A stretch of DNA of 24,451 nucleotides from a virus. Numbering within the stretch: position 1 is the first letter of the stretch; the number at the start of each line of letters is the position of its first letter. The position numbers and the translations under genes were made by a program. Under the pieces are notes generated by a model, which saw nothing but the letters and a program-made list of their open reading frames with translations, was not told the DNA's origin and made no database searches. The stretch lies in IMG/VR virus record IMGVR_UViG_3300033149_003270, positions 1 to 24,451 of that record; one strand, written 5' to 3'. This document shows positions 1 through 7,717 of the stretch, in pieces.

Positions 1-192
1 GATAGAATAGACAGAGTAATCAACCATCGGTTCGCTTTCTATGACTTTAATTTCTATCTGCGGGAATCTCTTCATCTCTTTAATCGCTTGTATATCGTCA
101 AGCTCTATCTCTTTACCTCTCGGAATGAAAAGATTGCCTAAGCACGTCGGGAATACATTCCTATAACTGTGGTTAGTGATTCTTGCCCTCAT
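1..192 (-). CDS. Hypothetical phage protein after the capsid gene (3' end outside window)
   Basis: The frame opens with ATG at 192, three bases after the TAA stop of the capsid gene, and stays open for 64 codons to the window edge, so the C-terminus is missing. The visible protein begins MRARITNHSYRNVF and has a hydrophobic-charged alternation without membrane segments or known motifs. There is no clear ribosome binding site beyond an adjacent AAGAG, so translation is probably coupled to the capsid gene. A short gene right after the capsid gene is often a head-completion or connector protein; that role is inferred from position only. Confidence 0.6.
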   Translation of the reverse strand, partial: MRARITNHSYRNVFPTCLGNLFIPRGKEIELDDIQAIKEMKRFPQIEIKVIESEPMVDYSVYSI

Positions 193-195
193 CTC

Positions 196-1335
196 TTAAC
201 ATCTATGTTCAAGACATCTCAAGAATACGACAGCGTTCACATTCTCAATAGTCACATCACTTCTGATTGAATAGAATACATAGGTAGCCTCATCTGCTGG
301 AACTCTCTGAGTCTCAATCTTGATGTCTCTCTGCAGCCCGATGATGAGATTGTTTTTCGGAGTAAGCAAAACATCAGTATACTCACCGCCACCCAATAAG
401 CCGTAAGTGCCATCAGCGTCGAGACCGAGATTTGTCGGTATGAGCGGAACATCAACGATTGGAACTTTGCCGTAAGTAGTGGGAGCTTTGCCCGTGAAAA
501 TCGCATCCCCCAAAGCTGTTCCTCTTTGACTTAAAGCTTCTATATAGTCCTGCGTTACCAAATCAGAGTTCATGAATACCATATTGGCAAGCCCATTATT
601 CAGCTTATACTTAGAGGGCATGTTCTTCAGCATCAGATGATACTTGAATTCCCAGTTATATGGTGGATTCGGGTCTTGTTCAGCAATCAATCCGGGAAAA
701 TTGAATTCAGCGTCTGGGTCTGATTTACCGCTTGGGCATGAAGCACCGCTCTCACAAAGACAAGCGTCTTTGATATGAGCTCCACCGGTGATTGAGTTAT
801 AATACTGCTGTCCGACTTGGCTGTGGTTGATTATATACCGCCAACCGTCCCACATGCTGCGGATGTCATCAGCTGCGAAGTTGTTCAAGCCGTGAGTGTC
901 ACCGATATAATAAGCTTCTTCAAGTTCATTGGCAATTTTTTTTGCAACGATTTTCATCAAGTGGTCAAGATAATCATCTTCATTCGATAACGCCCTGATA
1001 TCTTCTAAGTCGTCGTCAAAGACGGCTATAGCACCACGTGCTTTCTCTGTGCTCAGTCGAATCTTGTTGTGAGTCCACTGCTTTTTGTATTTGCTCTCAT
1101 TGAATTGGTCAGCAGGATAAAGAAATCGTCCAGAACCAAAACCAATGGCTCTAATATTCTTCTGCGGTGTGGTCATCTTGATAATTCTTGCATAATTTTT
1201 CATCACCGACTCATCGACTATATAATCGAGGAATCTATCAGCTTCTTCTTCAGTCAAAGAAATCTGCGGCATAGAGATTAGATTGAAGCTCTTTCCGATT
1301 TTAAATCGGGAAAGCAAATCTTTCGTATCTTTCAT
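196..1335 (-). CDS. Major capsid protein (HK97 fold, resembling the P2 gpN-type family)
   Basis: This 379-residue protein is the probable shell subunit of the phage head. Its N-terminal third has the pattern of P2-like capsid proteins: a segment with EEEADRFLDYIVDESVMKNYAR (residues 29-50, read in two halves) followed by MTTPQKNIRAIGFGSGR, then an acidic helix near 107-140 that matches the spine-helix region of HK97-fold proteins. An unusual stretch at about 185-215 contains three cysteines (C192, C194, C200) and is rich in Gly, Ser, Asp and Pro, so it looks like an inserted surface loop. The ATG at 1335 is preceded by AGGAGG at good spacing. It follows a scaffold-like gene and a prohead protease, the usual order in head operons. 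The fold is assigned from sequence pattern and position. Confidence 0.82.
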   Translation of the reverse strand: MKDTKDLLSRFKIGKSFNLISMPQISLTEEEADRFLDYIVDESVMKNYARIIKMTTPQKNIRAIGFGSGRFLYPADQFNESKYKKQWTHNKIRLSTEKARGAIAVFDDDLEDIRALSNEDDYLDHLMKIVAKKIANELEEAYYIGDTHGLNNFAADDIRSMWDGWRYIINHSQVGQQYYNSITGGAHIKDACLCESGASCPSGKSDPDAEFNFPGLIAEQDPNPPYNWEFKYHLMLKNMPSKYKLNNGLANMVFMNSDLVTQDYIEALSQRGTALGDAIFTGKAPTTYGKVPIVDVPLIPTNLGLDADGTYGLLGGGEYTDVLLTPKNNLIIGLQRDIKIETQRVPADEATYVFYSIRSDVTIENVNAVVFLRCLEHRC

Positions 1336-1338
1336 TGT

Positions 1339-2070
1339 TTAATCCTCCTGTGAAATGAGTGAAGGCCACTTTACCCCTTTGTCTTTATCTTTATCATCAT
1401 CATCTTGTCCATCAATGCTTTTTTTAATGCCTTTGCTCTTTTCAAGTTTCTCAATTCTCTCTTTAAGCTCTTTTATAAACTCTTCTTGTTTTTTCTCTTT
1501 CTCTATTCGTTCTTTCTCAATTCTTTCTTTCTCTGCTTTTTCGTATTCAGCCAGCTTCTCTAATTTTTCAACTACCTCGGGCGGAAGCTTTTCACCTTTG
1601 GTGATGTCGTCTTCTTTCTCTTTGATTAGACCCCGAATAATCTCTAATGCTTTCCTGAGCTGCTCAATCGTAGCTTTTGAGAGTTTTCTACCAGCTTTTT
1701 CAACATCAGTAAGTTCTTCAATAATATCTTCTGATTTAGTCGCCGGGTAACTGTAGCCGTATGATGCATATTTTGTCAGCGTCTTAATCGCCTTTAATAT
1801 ATCCGTCGGGTATACGTCTTTGTACTTATTCAAGATATTCAAAGCCCCCTGAATAGCTTTGATTGCTTTTTCATCAAGCTTTTCAGCCTTTGCAATATCT
1901 TCTTCACTCAGCTTAAATTCTTCATCATCTTCACCCATGAAAGATTTCAGAAGTTTGATGAATTCATCCATTTGTTGCCTCCGTTTTAAGATAAAAAATT
2001 TCAATTGATTAGCAGCATTATCTACGAGTGAGATTTCTGCTACATCAATATCTTTCAATTTTCTCGGCAT
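1339..2070 (-). CDS. Scaffold-like coiled-coil protein of the head operon
   Basis: The protein has 243 residues. Residues 1-30 contain the pattern KLKDIDVAEISLVDNAAN, a type of short N-terminal segment seen in phage proteins associated with XkdF-like proteases. The rest is highly charged and helical, with heptad-like EKERIEKERIEKEKK repeats at about 180-215 predicting a coiled coil, and a tail rich in Asp and Lys. Lying between the protease and the capsid gene, it is most simply an internal scaffolding protein that is cleaved during maturation. AGGAG precedes the ATG. The upstream 210-base leader carries a promoter. The scaffold role rests on composition and synteny, not on a recognised catalytic or binding motif. 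Confidence 0.6.
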   Translation of the reverse strand: MPRKLKDIDVAEISLVDNAANQLKFFILKRRQQMDEFIKLLKSFMGEDDEEFKLSEEDIAKAEKLDEKAIKAIQGALNILNKYKDVYPTDILKAIKTLTKYASYGYSYPATKSEDIIEELTDVEKAGRKLSKATIEQLRKALEIIRGLIKEKEDDITKGEKLPPEVVEKLEKLAEYEKAEKERIEKERIEKEKKQEEFIKELKERIEKLEKSKGIKKSIDGQDDDDKDKDKGVKWPSLISQED

Positions 2071-2132
2071 GGTCTGTCTCCTAAAGACCTCCGTCTTATT
2101 GAAATATGAGCTTGAATCCCCTCTTGGTTATC

Positions 2133-2158
2133 TGTCTCAAATGAGGCATTCAGAGACA
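2133..2158 (-). promoter_or_regulatory. Imperfect hairpin in the leader of the scaffold-capsid transcript
   Basis: Outer arms TGTCTC (2133-2138) and GAGACA (2153-2158) pair perfectly. Inside them AATG and CATT pair around the loop AGG, with a small asymmetric bulge. The hairpin lies about 60 bases before the scaffold start codon, downstream of the promoter at 2249-2278. There is no T-run after it on the transcribed strand, so it is more likely a leader structure than a terminator. Function is unknown. Confidence 0.3.
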
Positions 2159-2248
2159 TAATGAGCATTGAAAGCCTTGAACACTGAGCATGGCAAAATA
2201 AGTATTTCCTTATTCATCAGTTTCAATCTCTCAATCTCATTTGATAAT

Positions 2249-2278
2249 AATATACAAAGCAATCATTTACTTTGTCAA
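2249..2278 (-). promoter_or_regulatory. Sigma70-type promoter for the scaffold and capsid genes
   Basis: On the minus strand a perfect -35 box TTGACA (2273-2278) is followed after 18 bases by TATATT (2249-2254), five of six matches to the -10 consensus. The -35 box starts just after the stop codon of the 1164-residue gene, in a 210-base non-coding stretch that is the longest true gap of the window. The transcript would start near 2242, giving a leader of about 170 bases before the scaffold start. No convincing gene was seen in 2071-2280. Confidence 0.65.
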
Positions 2279-2280
2279 GG

Positions 2281-5200
2281 CTATTTTGCTTCTGAAGCTC
2301 TTCCACCCATAGAGAAGCCGGTCAATTTACCTGATTCAATCATTGACCAGATATCATCATCAGTAACTTTGACCATGAGCCACCAAGAACCAGCTTTGAC
2401 AATCTTACCGCCTTTTTTAATATCCGTCTCCGGCTGAAAGCACTCTATAATCGGGAAATAATAGCTCTTGCTTTTATGGTTGACCCGTATTCTTTTTGGG
2501 TCTTTTGAATATTTCTCCATGAATCTTTCGATTGCTTTTTCTATCTCTTCTGCATCCGTATAATCACCTTGAGAATCTATCGCATCTGGCTCATAGACAA
2601 CGCCGCCTACTAAATGCTTCTTCTTATCAATCTTTAAAATTTTCAAACCAAAAGACTTAGATTTAAGAAGCTCTTTTTTTAGTTTATCTTTTATATTTGG
2701 ATTTATATTATCTTTGAAACGTTTCGCAGCTTCTCCATTCTGTACTTCTTTCACAGAATCGATGTCGTCAAATCCCCCGGAATGTTCTTTATTATCCGGG
2801 CTTATCCATTTTCTAAAATGTTCTTCACAGAACCATGCATGAGCCATGCCCTCAGCCCAGAGAACCTCATAAATGGGTGGTTTAGAGCACTGCATACATT
2901 TTTCTCTACTGTGTTTGCTTTTCTCTGCTTCTTCTTTATGGTCATCATCTTTGAGCTTGCTCATCATCCAGACCCTTTCTTTCTCGCCGATAGGCACAAA
3001 TGCAAAGAGCCAGTTGCCGTTGAATAACCTGGAGTCTGTGACATGCAGCTTCTTTGCGTGCTCGTCGGCTTTGTATAGCTCCCAGTTGAATGAATCTATC
3101 CGTATCATCGCAGCATACATATTAGCAGTCGCACCGACCTCACCTGGCTTGAACAGCTTGATGCTTCTAGAGCCAGCTTCAAACCACGACATCGGCCCCC
3201 TTATCACCGATATCTTAGGTTCTTCAACTCTCGACTGCTTCCAACCGAACCGCAGCTTCTTGCCTTTCTGCAACAGCTTCGTCAGGCCGCTGATATTACC
3301 AATCATTATTTCTCCACCCTCCCAGTATTTATCACCAGAACGCTGAAGTCTTATATCTATATGAGCACCCTGCTCACCGATTAGTGATTTCAGCATTCTC
3401 TTCAATGTATCGATATTAGCTCTTGCCATCAAGACCCGGCTTTCATTCGTTTTGAGTCTTTTAGCTTCTTCTTCTTTCAAGCCCATAATATGAATCTGTG
3501 CAATGCCACGACCTTTGTCACCAAGCTTGAAATCGATATTGCCATATTGACCGATTGTACCTTCATCATCTGCTTTGACTGCTGGCTGTCCGGGGCCGGG
3601 TCTCTCTTTTCGACGCATCTGACCACCGCATTTTGGACATTTAAGTTCTTTGCAATGAGTGTCAGTTTCTTCTATATGACCGCATTCTATACATTCACAG
3701 GTGAAATTCGCTTTCTGCAGTATATTAGCGTTTCTTGCTATGGTGATAATCTGATTAGCAAAATAAGGTTCTTTCCTCTCTGGGTCAATATCTATTACTC
3801 TCGCCCCAAGCCATGAGAGTTCGCTGTCATGTGGTATGATTTCCTCAACGGCTACCGTGATGATATCACCAACCTTTGCTCTCAATTTTGTGTTGTAAGT
3901 CTTGCCGAGGTCAATGACCTCCATATCACCAATCCTGACCATATTCTCAAAATCTGAATCTCCTTTAAGGACTCCGCATCTGTAGTTATAGCCGCCGGAA
4001 GTTTTGTTCACTTTCAGCACAATGACCTTAATCTCTGCCTCGATTTTGAGTTTAGCCCAACCGGACTCTCTGCCGTCGATTGACCATGTGCTGTTTATAT
4101 CTTTAACGACGATGCCCTCAGATTGTGGGTATTTAGCAAACTTTTTAAACGCAGCTTCTAACTCTGCTCTATTGTTTACCCTCTTATATTCTGTAATATC
4201 AAAATTCTTTGATTTCTTCAGATATTTATTGAAGAAAGATTCTAACTTTTTTCTTCTCTCTATGAACGGCTTCTCATGCAGGTCTTCATTCAAATATGGC
4301 ATATCGAATACGGTGAACATGACTACATCATTCTCTTCAAGCTCTGGCTTCTTAGCCATCAATGTCATCAATTTCACTCTCGGTAACGGCTTTCCGCTTC
4401 TCTCTATACCGAGAGAACTATCAAGGATGAAATCGTCTTTTATCTTCTTCAGCTGCTCTACGATTTGAGGAAAACTCTTTGACCTATCTTTTCTTGATTC
4501 TGTGAGTACTTTGATTCTATCTCCTTGTTTGCAGAGTACGACTCTGATGCCGTTCAACTTCGGCTCTGCAACAAGCTCTCTGTCTTTCGCCCAGTTCCAG
4601 ATTTCTTCAACCGAGAACGCTTCCGTGAGTCCAGCCATCGTCGGCTTCGGTGGGTCAAATCTTCCCATCGGTGTCAATGCGGTTTTCTTCATCTTCTCTT
4701 TATCTAATTCAGCTATAGCAGAGTTCGTATCTTCTAGATGAATGAAAGAAAAACCATCATCTTTAAAGAGTCTTTTGAAATCGTCAATCTTCTTGAATTC
4801 ATGGACATGGGTGAGGTCTTGACGCTTGCCAAGCGGTACGAGAAAGACGACCATTTTCTTTGCTACTCTGACAGCTTCATTGATTGTATTATCTGTGTTT
4901 TTGATATGTTCAAGAGAATGAACAGCGATGACATTATCCCAACTTTCATCATCAAACGGCAGCTTCTCTCTCTCTAAATCCAGCTTGATGACCGATAGAA
5001 CTTTCTTTTTACAGAATCTCAATGCTTCATCACTATTATCAATACCGCTTACCTTTCTACCTGACTGCTCAAGCAGTTTAATCAACCGACCCGTACCGCA
5101 TCCCAAATCAAGCACCGAACCATCACCAAGACGCTTGACCACTTCATAATTATCAAAAAGAAGAGCTTCATCCCAATTATCAAGAGATGTGAAATATTCA

Positions 5201-5775
5201 ACGGATTGTTTTTCTATCTTCTTATTCTCTCTGATTTTGATTCTCTTTGTCTCTTCTTTGCTTCTCAACACCAAATCGAAAAGCGGTATATAAGAGCTGT
5301 GCGGACCTCTCGGAGAATAAATAAAATGCGGCAGCTTCTCCGTCTCTTTCTCAATCAATCTACCAATCTTCAACTCCAGTCCTTCATCTCTATTTGAAGA
5401 ACTATCTCGTATTATAATATCAATATCTTTCGCTTCGGTTGGTGACTTGACGAATGAACCAGCAATTGAAAGATAATTCTCTATAATGACAACATCACCG
5501 AGAGTGCTGACATCAAGCCCGCCGAACATTGCTTTTTTGAATACCTCAATATCGATATCGGTGACCTTTGCATGGGTCAGATTTCTGTCCTTCATCTCTT
5601 TCATCAACAGCTTATATCTACGCAGAAAATCACTTCTCATGAGAACACCGACCTTCGTTTTTCTATTATCTTTAAAATTCTTGTTATACAATTGTACGAA
5701 TCTGAGCCTCAAGCTATATAATTCTTTATCTGATGCATCTTTCAATTTATTCGCTGTTATTTCTTCTATTCTCAT
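2281..5775 (-). CDS. Giant fusion: nucleotidyltransferase, methyltransferase, ATP-dependent DNA ligase-like, zinc modules and XkdF-like prohead protease
   Basis: The chain has 1164 residues and several recognisable modules. Residues about 95-172 form a polymerase-beta-type nucleotidyltransferase (G106-S107, D117-I-D119, third Asp D167). Residues about 210-345 form a class I SAM methyltransferase (VLDLGCGTG at 221-229, GID at 244-246). Residues about 395-675 resemble an ATP-dependent DNA ligase: EPKLNGIRV with candidate nucleotidyl-lysine K406, VFDMPYLN near 489-496, EGIVVKD at 553-559, WAKLK at 573-577, then an OB-like region. A zinc ribbon follows (C693/C695, C698, C713, C716), then about 220 residues of unknown type, a CxxC...CxxH knuckle (C960, C963, C983, H986), and at about 1043-1160 a domain like PBSX XkdF, with YEPDAIDSQGDY, H1100 and TGFSMGG (S1155). 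TAATG couples it to the upstream zinc protein; GGAG precedes the start. The last domain fits prohead protease at this position. The enzymes may ride into the head and be released by cleavage; this is inference. Confidence 0.85.
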   Translation of the reverse strand: MRIEEITANKLKDASDKELYSLRLRFVQLYNKNFKDNRKTKVGVLMRSDFLRRYKLLMKEMKDRNLTHAKVTDIDIEVFKKAMFGGLDVSTLGDVVIIENYLSIAGSFVKSPTEAKDIDIIIRDSSSNRDEGLELKIGRLIEKETEKLPHFIYSPRGPHSSYIPLFDLVLRSKEETKRIKIRENKKIEKQSVEYFTSLDNWDEALLFDNYEVVKRLGDGSVLDLGCGTGRLIKLLEQSGRKVSGIDNSDEALRFCKKKVLSVIKLDLEREKLPFDDESWDNVIAVHSLEHIKNTDNTINEAVRVAKKMVVFLVPLGKRQDLTHVHEFKKIDDFKRLFKDDGFSFIHLEDTNSAIAELDKEKMKKTALTPMGRFDPPKPTMAGLTEAFSVEEIWNWAKDRELVAEPKLNGIRVVLCKQGDRIKVLTESRKDRSKSFPQIVEQLKKIKDDFILDSSLGIERSGKPLPRVKLMTLMAKKPELEENDVVMFTVFDMPYLNEDLHEKPFIERRKKLESFFNKYLKKSKNFDITEYKRVNNRAELEAAFKKFAKYPQSEGIVVKDINSTWSIDGRESGWAKLKIEAEIKVIVLKVNKTSGGYNYRCGVLKGDSDFENMVRIGDMEVIDLGKTYNTKLRAKVGDIITVAVEEIIPHDSELSWLGARVIDIDPERKEPYFANQIITIARNANILQKANFTCECIECGHIEETDTHCKELKCPKCGGQMRRKERPGPGQPAVKADDEGTIGQYGNIDFKLGDKGRGIAQIHIMGLKEEEAKRLKTNESRVLMARANIDTLKRMLKSLIGEQGAHIDIRLQRSGDKYWEGGEIMIGNISGLTKLLQKGKKLRFGWKQSRVEEPKISVIRGPMSWFEAGSRSIKLFKPGEVGATANMYAAMIRIDSFNWELYKADEHAKKLHVTDSRLFNGNWLFAFVPIGEKERVWMMSKLKDDDHKEEAEKSKHSREKCMQCSKPPIYEVLWAEGMAHAWFCEEHFRKWISPDNKEHSGGFDDIDSVKEVQNGEAAKRFKDNINPNIKDKLKKELLKSKSFGLKILKIDKKKHLVGGVVYEPDAIDSQGDYTDAEEIEKAIERFMEKYSKDPKRIRVNHKSKSYYFPIIECFQPETDIKKGGKIVKAGSWWLMVKVTDDDIWSMIESGKLTGFSMGGRASEAK

Positions 5776-5930
5776 TATTTGCTCTCCTTGTAGCCCTCTT
5801 TATGCCCACACCCGGAACGTGGACACTTGAGCATCTTCCGAAAGCCCCTGCGTCTTATAGCGCAACACGCCGGCAGTATAATCATCTTGCCGTTGCATTT
5901 CGGACACAGCCTCTCAGCTACTTGAACCAT
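5775..5930 (-). CDS. Small zinc-ribbon protein
   Basis: This 51-codon gene lies exactly between its neighbours. Its ATG overlaps the upstream stop (TGATG) and its TAA overlaps the start of the giant fusion gene (TAATG). The protein contains LCPKCNGKMI near residues 8-17 and KCPRSGCGHKEG near 36-47, giving two cysteine pairs typical of a zinc ribbon, plus an internal CC pair. There is no clear ribosome binding site, so translation is probably coupled. The perfect fit between two overlaps and the paired cysteines support a real gene. A nucleic-acid-binding or head role is possible, but nothing in the sequence decides it. Confidence 0.75.
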   Translation of the reverse strand: MVQVAERLCPKCNGKMIILPACCAIRRRGFRKMLKCPRSGCGHKEGYKESK

Positions 5931-6190
5931 CAATAAGTGTAAGTCGCTGCGTTAGCCCATATCTTGTTGAACTTAGCACAGCCGTTTGCATATAAAATGC
6001 TCAAGGGATTACCGTTCCCGTCGTAAGATATTTTCGTAATTCTGCAAACCGGTTGCAATATTCTATTCTGGTCACATGGAGCGAATTCACCGATATATTC
6101 TGGATACCATTCATTCCCAATCTGAATAAAGGTCATCCTGATTGCATATTGTCCAGAACTGACATGAAACGGTATTGTTGATTTAGTCAT
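5930..6190 (-). CDS. Conserved small phage protein, head region
   Basis: This protein of 86 residues is preceded by AGGAGG at ideal spacing. Its C-terminal half carries the pattern KISYDGNGNPLSILYANG followed by FNKIWANAATYTY, which I recognise as recurring in uncharacterised phage proteins of head and packaging regions. No signal peptide, membrane segment or catalytic motif is visible. The many aromatic residues and the Gly-Asn turn motif suggest a beta-rich structural protein. It lies between the lectin-like gene and the zinc-ribbon gene, with a one-base overlap to the latter. Function unknown. Confidence 0.75.
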   Translation of the reverse strand: MTKSTIPFHVSSGQYAIRMTFIQIGNEWYPEYIGEFAPCDQNRILQPVCRITKISYDGNGNPLSILYANGCAKFNKIWANAATYTY

Positions 6191-6205
6191 TTTTGCCTCC
6201 TGATT

Positions 6206-6300
6206 TTATGACGTCGGCCCGAATGACCGATACATCCTGAAATAATCGAACGGAGCTGAAATCGCATTAAAGTTTGGATTTACATTCTTTGCAAAGAAGC
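6206..6300 (-). other. Out-of-frame C-terminal tail of the lectin-like gene (apparent -1 frameshift)
   Basis: In the frame shifted by -1 from the gene at 6280-6840, the codons from about 6300 to the TAA at 6206-6208 read FFAKNVNPNFNAISAPFDY and then FRMYRSFGPTS. This looks like the natural C-terminal strands of a lectin-type domain. The main frame stops after an unrelated SLQRM. Inserting one base near 6300 would turn GAC GCT into GAC GGC and restore the common motif YSTDG, giving a 211-residue protein. A perfect 14-base palindrome (TTCTTTGCAAAGAA, 6285-6298) lies directly at the junction. Confidence 0.7.
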
Positions 6301-6840
6301 GTCTGTACTGTACTCTGTGTAAACATTGCCTTGAAGACAGAAAATATCAACTTTCATTCTCAGATATATCGGGAGCGTAGTCACTGCATTGCTTGTCGGA
6401 TAGTTATTATTAAAGTAGCTGGCAAGCCCATCAATAGGCTGGTTGCTGTCTTTCGTTCTACCAAACATGAATGTGTAAGCGCCGGCGTTTGCGTCTACGT
6501 ATGAGCTAATGAATAATCCAGCCATAGTGAAGTCATTTACCGTATAAGAATTAAGCTTAACTTCATAAATAAATGGGCATCCGGGTGCTCCAATCACGAG
6601 TCTTGGACAATTGTTAGCTCCGTTATCCCAGTAGCCATCAATGCCATCTGCTACCGATAAAGTACAGACATCTCCCGATTCGCTTATTGAACCATTCTTT
6701 GCAAGCTGCCACCAAGCCCAGAAAATCGAGTTGTCGTCAAAATTATCTAAGAATTGGATTGCATCTTCTGTGACGGCGGCTGCCTCTGCTGGCTCATAAT
6801 AGTCCATTTTCCCTGTTATCGGATTAAATTTATAAGGCAT
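6280..6840 (-). CDS. Lectin-like (concanavalin-type) virion protein, frameshifted near its end
   Basis: The open frame gives 186 residues. It starts with MPYKFNPITGKMDYY, an N-terminal motif I recognise from many phage structural proteins. From about residue 30 it resembles a concanavalin-like beta-sandwich (DNFDDNSIFWAWW, TMAGLFISSYV, YTFMFGRT, LRMKVDIFC). Such domains bind carbohydrates or decorate virions. AGGAGG precedes the start. The last few residues are probably wrong: the family-like C-terminus continues in the -1 frame to 6206, so the intact protein would have 211 residues. This may be a sequencing error, a real mutation or, less likely, recoding. Its place among head genes suggests a head decoration or adsorption protein; this is inference. 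Confidence 0.7.
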   Translation of the reverse strand: MPYKFNPITGKMDYYEPAEAAAVTEDAIQFLDNFDDNSIFWAWWQLAKNGSISESGDVCTLSVADGIDGYWDNGANNCPRLVIGAPGCPFIYEVKLNSYTVNDFTMAGLFISSYVDANAGAYTFMFGRTKDSNQPIDGLASYFNNNYPTSNAVTTLPIYLRMKVDIFCLQGNVYTEYSTDASLQRM

Positions 6841-6858
6841 TTTTCACCTCCTAATTTT

Positions 6859-7713
6859 TCATGATGCTGCTACCCAACAGCATTCACACTGCGGGTGAGC
6901 TGGTATTAAGCCAGAAGCTTCATCAAGAGTATAGATTTTACCATCTATATTCTCTAGACAATACTCACAAGCTTCTTCATCTGCGACACCCTGAACTCTC
7001 TTGATTCCAATCTGGCCAAAGCCCTGCAGAGTGCCTTCACTGAGTGCTGATGCTGTCTCCGTTCTGGCAATCATCTGAGTTCTGAACCTATGCAGCCTAT
7101 TTGCATATCTCTCTACCAATGAGGCAATCCTCTGCTCTGGCAGTGCCTGCTCTTCTAATAACAATCTGTATTTTGATACAGCTCCAGCTTGTTTAGATGT
7201 CAATCCGACAATCGGTCTCAATTCTTTTGCAATCTTCTGAATGCTCTTGCCGTAATTGACGCCGGCCTTAACTTCTTGTCGTATCGCTTTTTTCGTCTCT
7301 TCAATGACTTCAGTCACAAGCTTAGCTGTATGTTTTTCAGCCCATTTGACTGCTGGAACGCCGAGAATGTCGAAACGTGGTTCAAGCTCTTGTTTTATGA
7401 CCTTTCTCTCAACTACAGCTTTGCCGCCTTCAGCTAGAATCTTCAACAGCTCTGGCTTCAAGATTCTTTTGCCTTCTTCTATGATAGCATCCCAATCAGC
7501 AAGCTGCTCTGTGAATGTCTCCGGCTTTCTTGTCTTCACTCTTATCAAACCTCTCTGTAATTCTTTTTTCATATATTTCATAAATTCATTTATCTTTGGT
7601 ATCAATCTTCTCTCATTTAATCGCCTCAATCGTCTGGTATTGGTGAACGTTCTTTTTTTAGATTTCTCTACTATATCTTTCATCGTATCTTTCAGCGTCT
7701 CTAATAAATCCAT
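6859..7713 (-). CDS. Phage head morphogenesis protein, MuF/SPP1 gp7-like
   Basis: The protein has 284 residues. The N-terminal two thirds are helical and basic. The C-terminal 100 residues carry the MuF signature: RTQMIARTETASALSEG, then GVADEEACEYCLENIDGK, and finally IPAHPQCECCW, with a CxxC pair and an HPxCxC end likely to bind zinc. In Mu and SPP1 this family is a minor head protein associated with the portal and packaged DNA. The gene lies shortly after the portal gene, as expected. No strong ribosome binding site is seen before ATG 7713; the upstream gene ends four bases earlier, so coupling is likely. No toxin domain is fused to the C-terminus. Confidence 0.88.
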   Translation of the reverse strand: MDLLETLKDTMKDIVEKSKKRTFTNTRRLRRLNERRLIPKINEFMKYMKKELQRGLIRVKTRKPETFTEQLADWDAIIEEGKRILKPELLKILAEGGKAVVERKVIKQELEPRFDILGVPAVKWAEKHTAKLVTEVIEETKKAIRQEVKAGVNYGKSIQKIAKELRPIVGLTSKQAGAVSKYRLLLEEQALPEQRIASLVERYANRLHRFRTQMIARTETASALSEGTLQGFGQIGIKRVQGVADEEACEYCLENIDGKIYTLDEASGLIPAHPQCECCWVAAS

Positions 7714-7717
7714 CTCA

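Noticed and set aside
1490-1530. Short sequence repeats in the scaffold gene (Arg-Ile-Glu-Lys-Glu units)
   Set aside because: They reflect a coiled-coil heptad composition, not a separate DNA repeat element.
2180-2225. Short frames in the scaffold leader (26 and 37 codons)
   Set aside because: No ribosome binding sites, no recognisable protein pattern, and they overlap the hairpin and the scaffold start.
2873-3346. Plus-strand open frame of 157 codons (and similar ones at 4004-4468 and 9562-10056)
   Set aside because: All are antisense to genes with clear motifs and show no family pattern.
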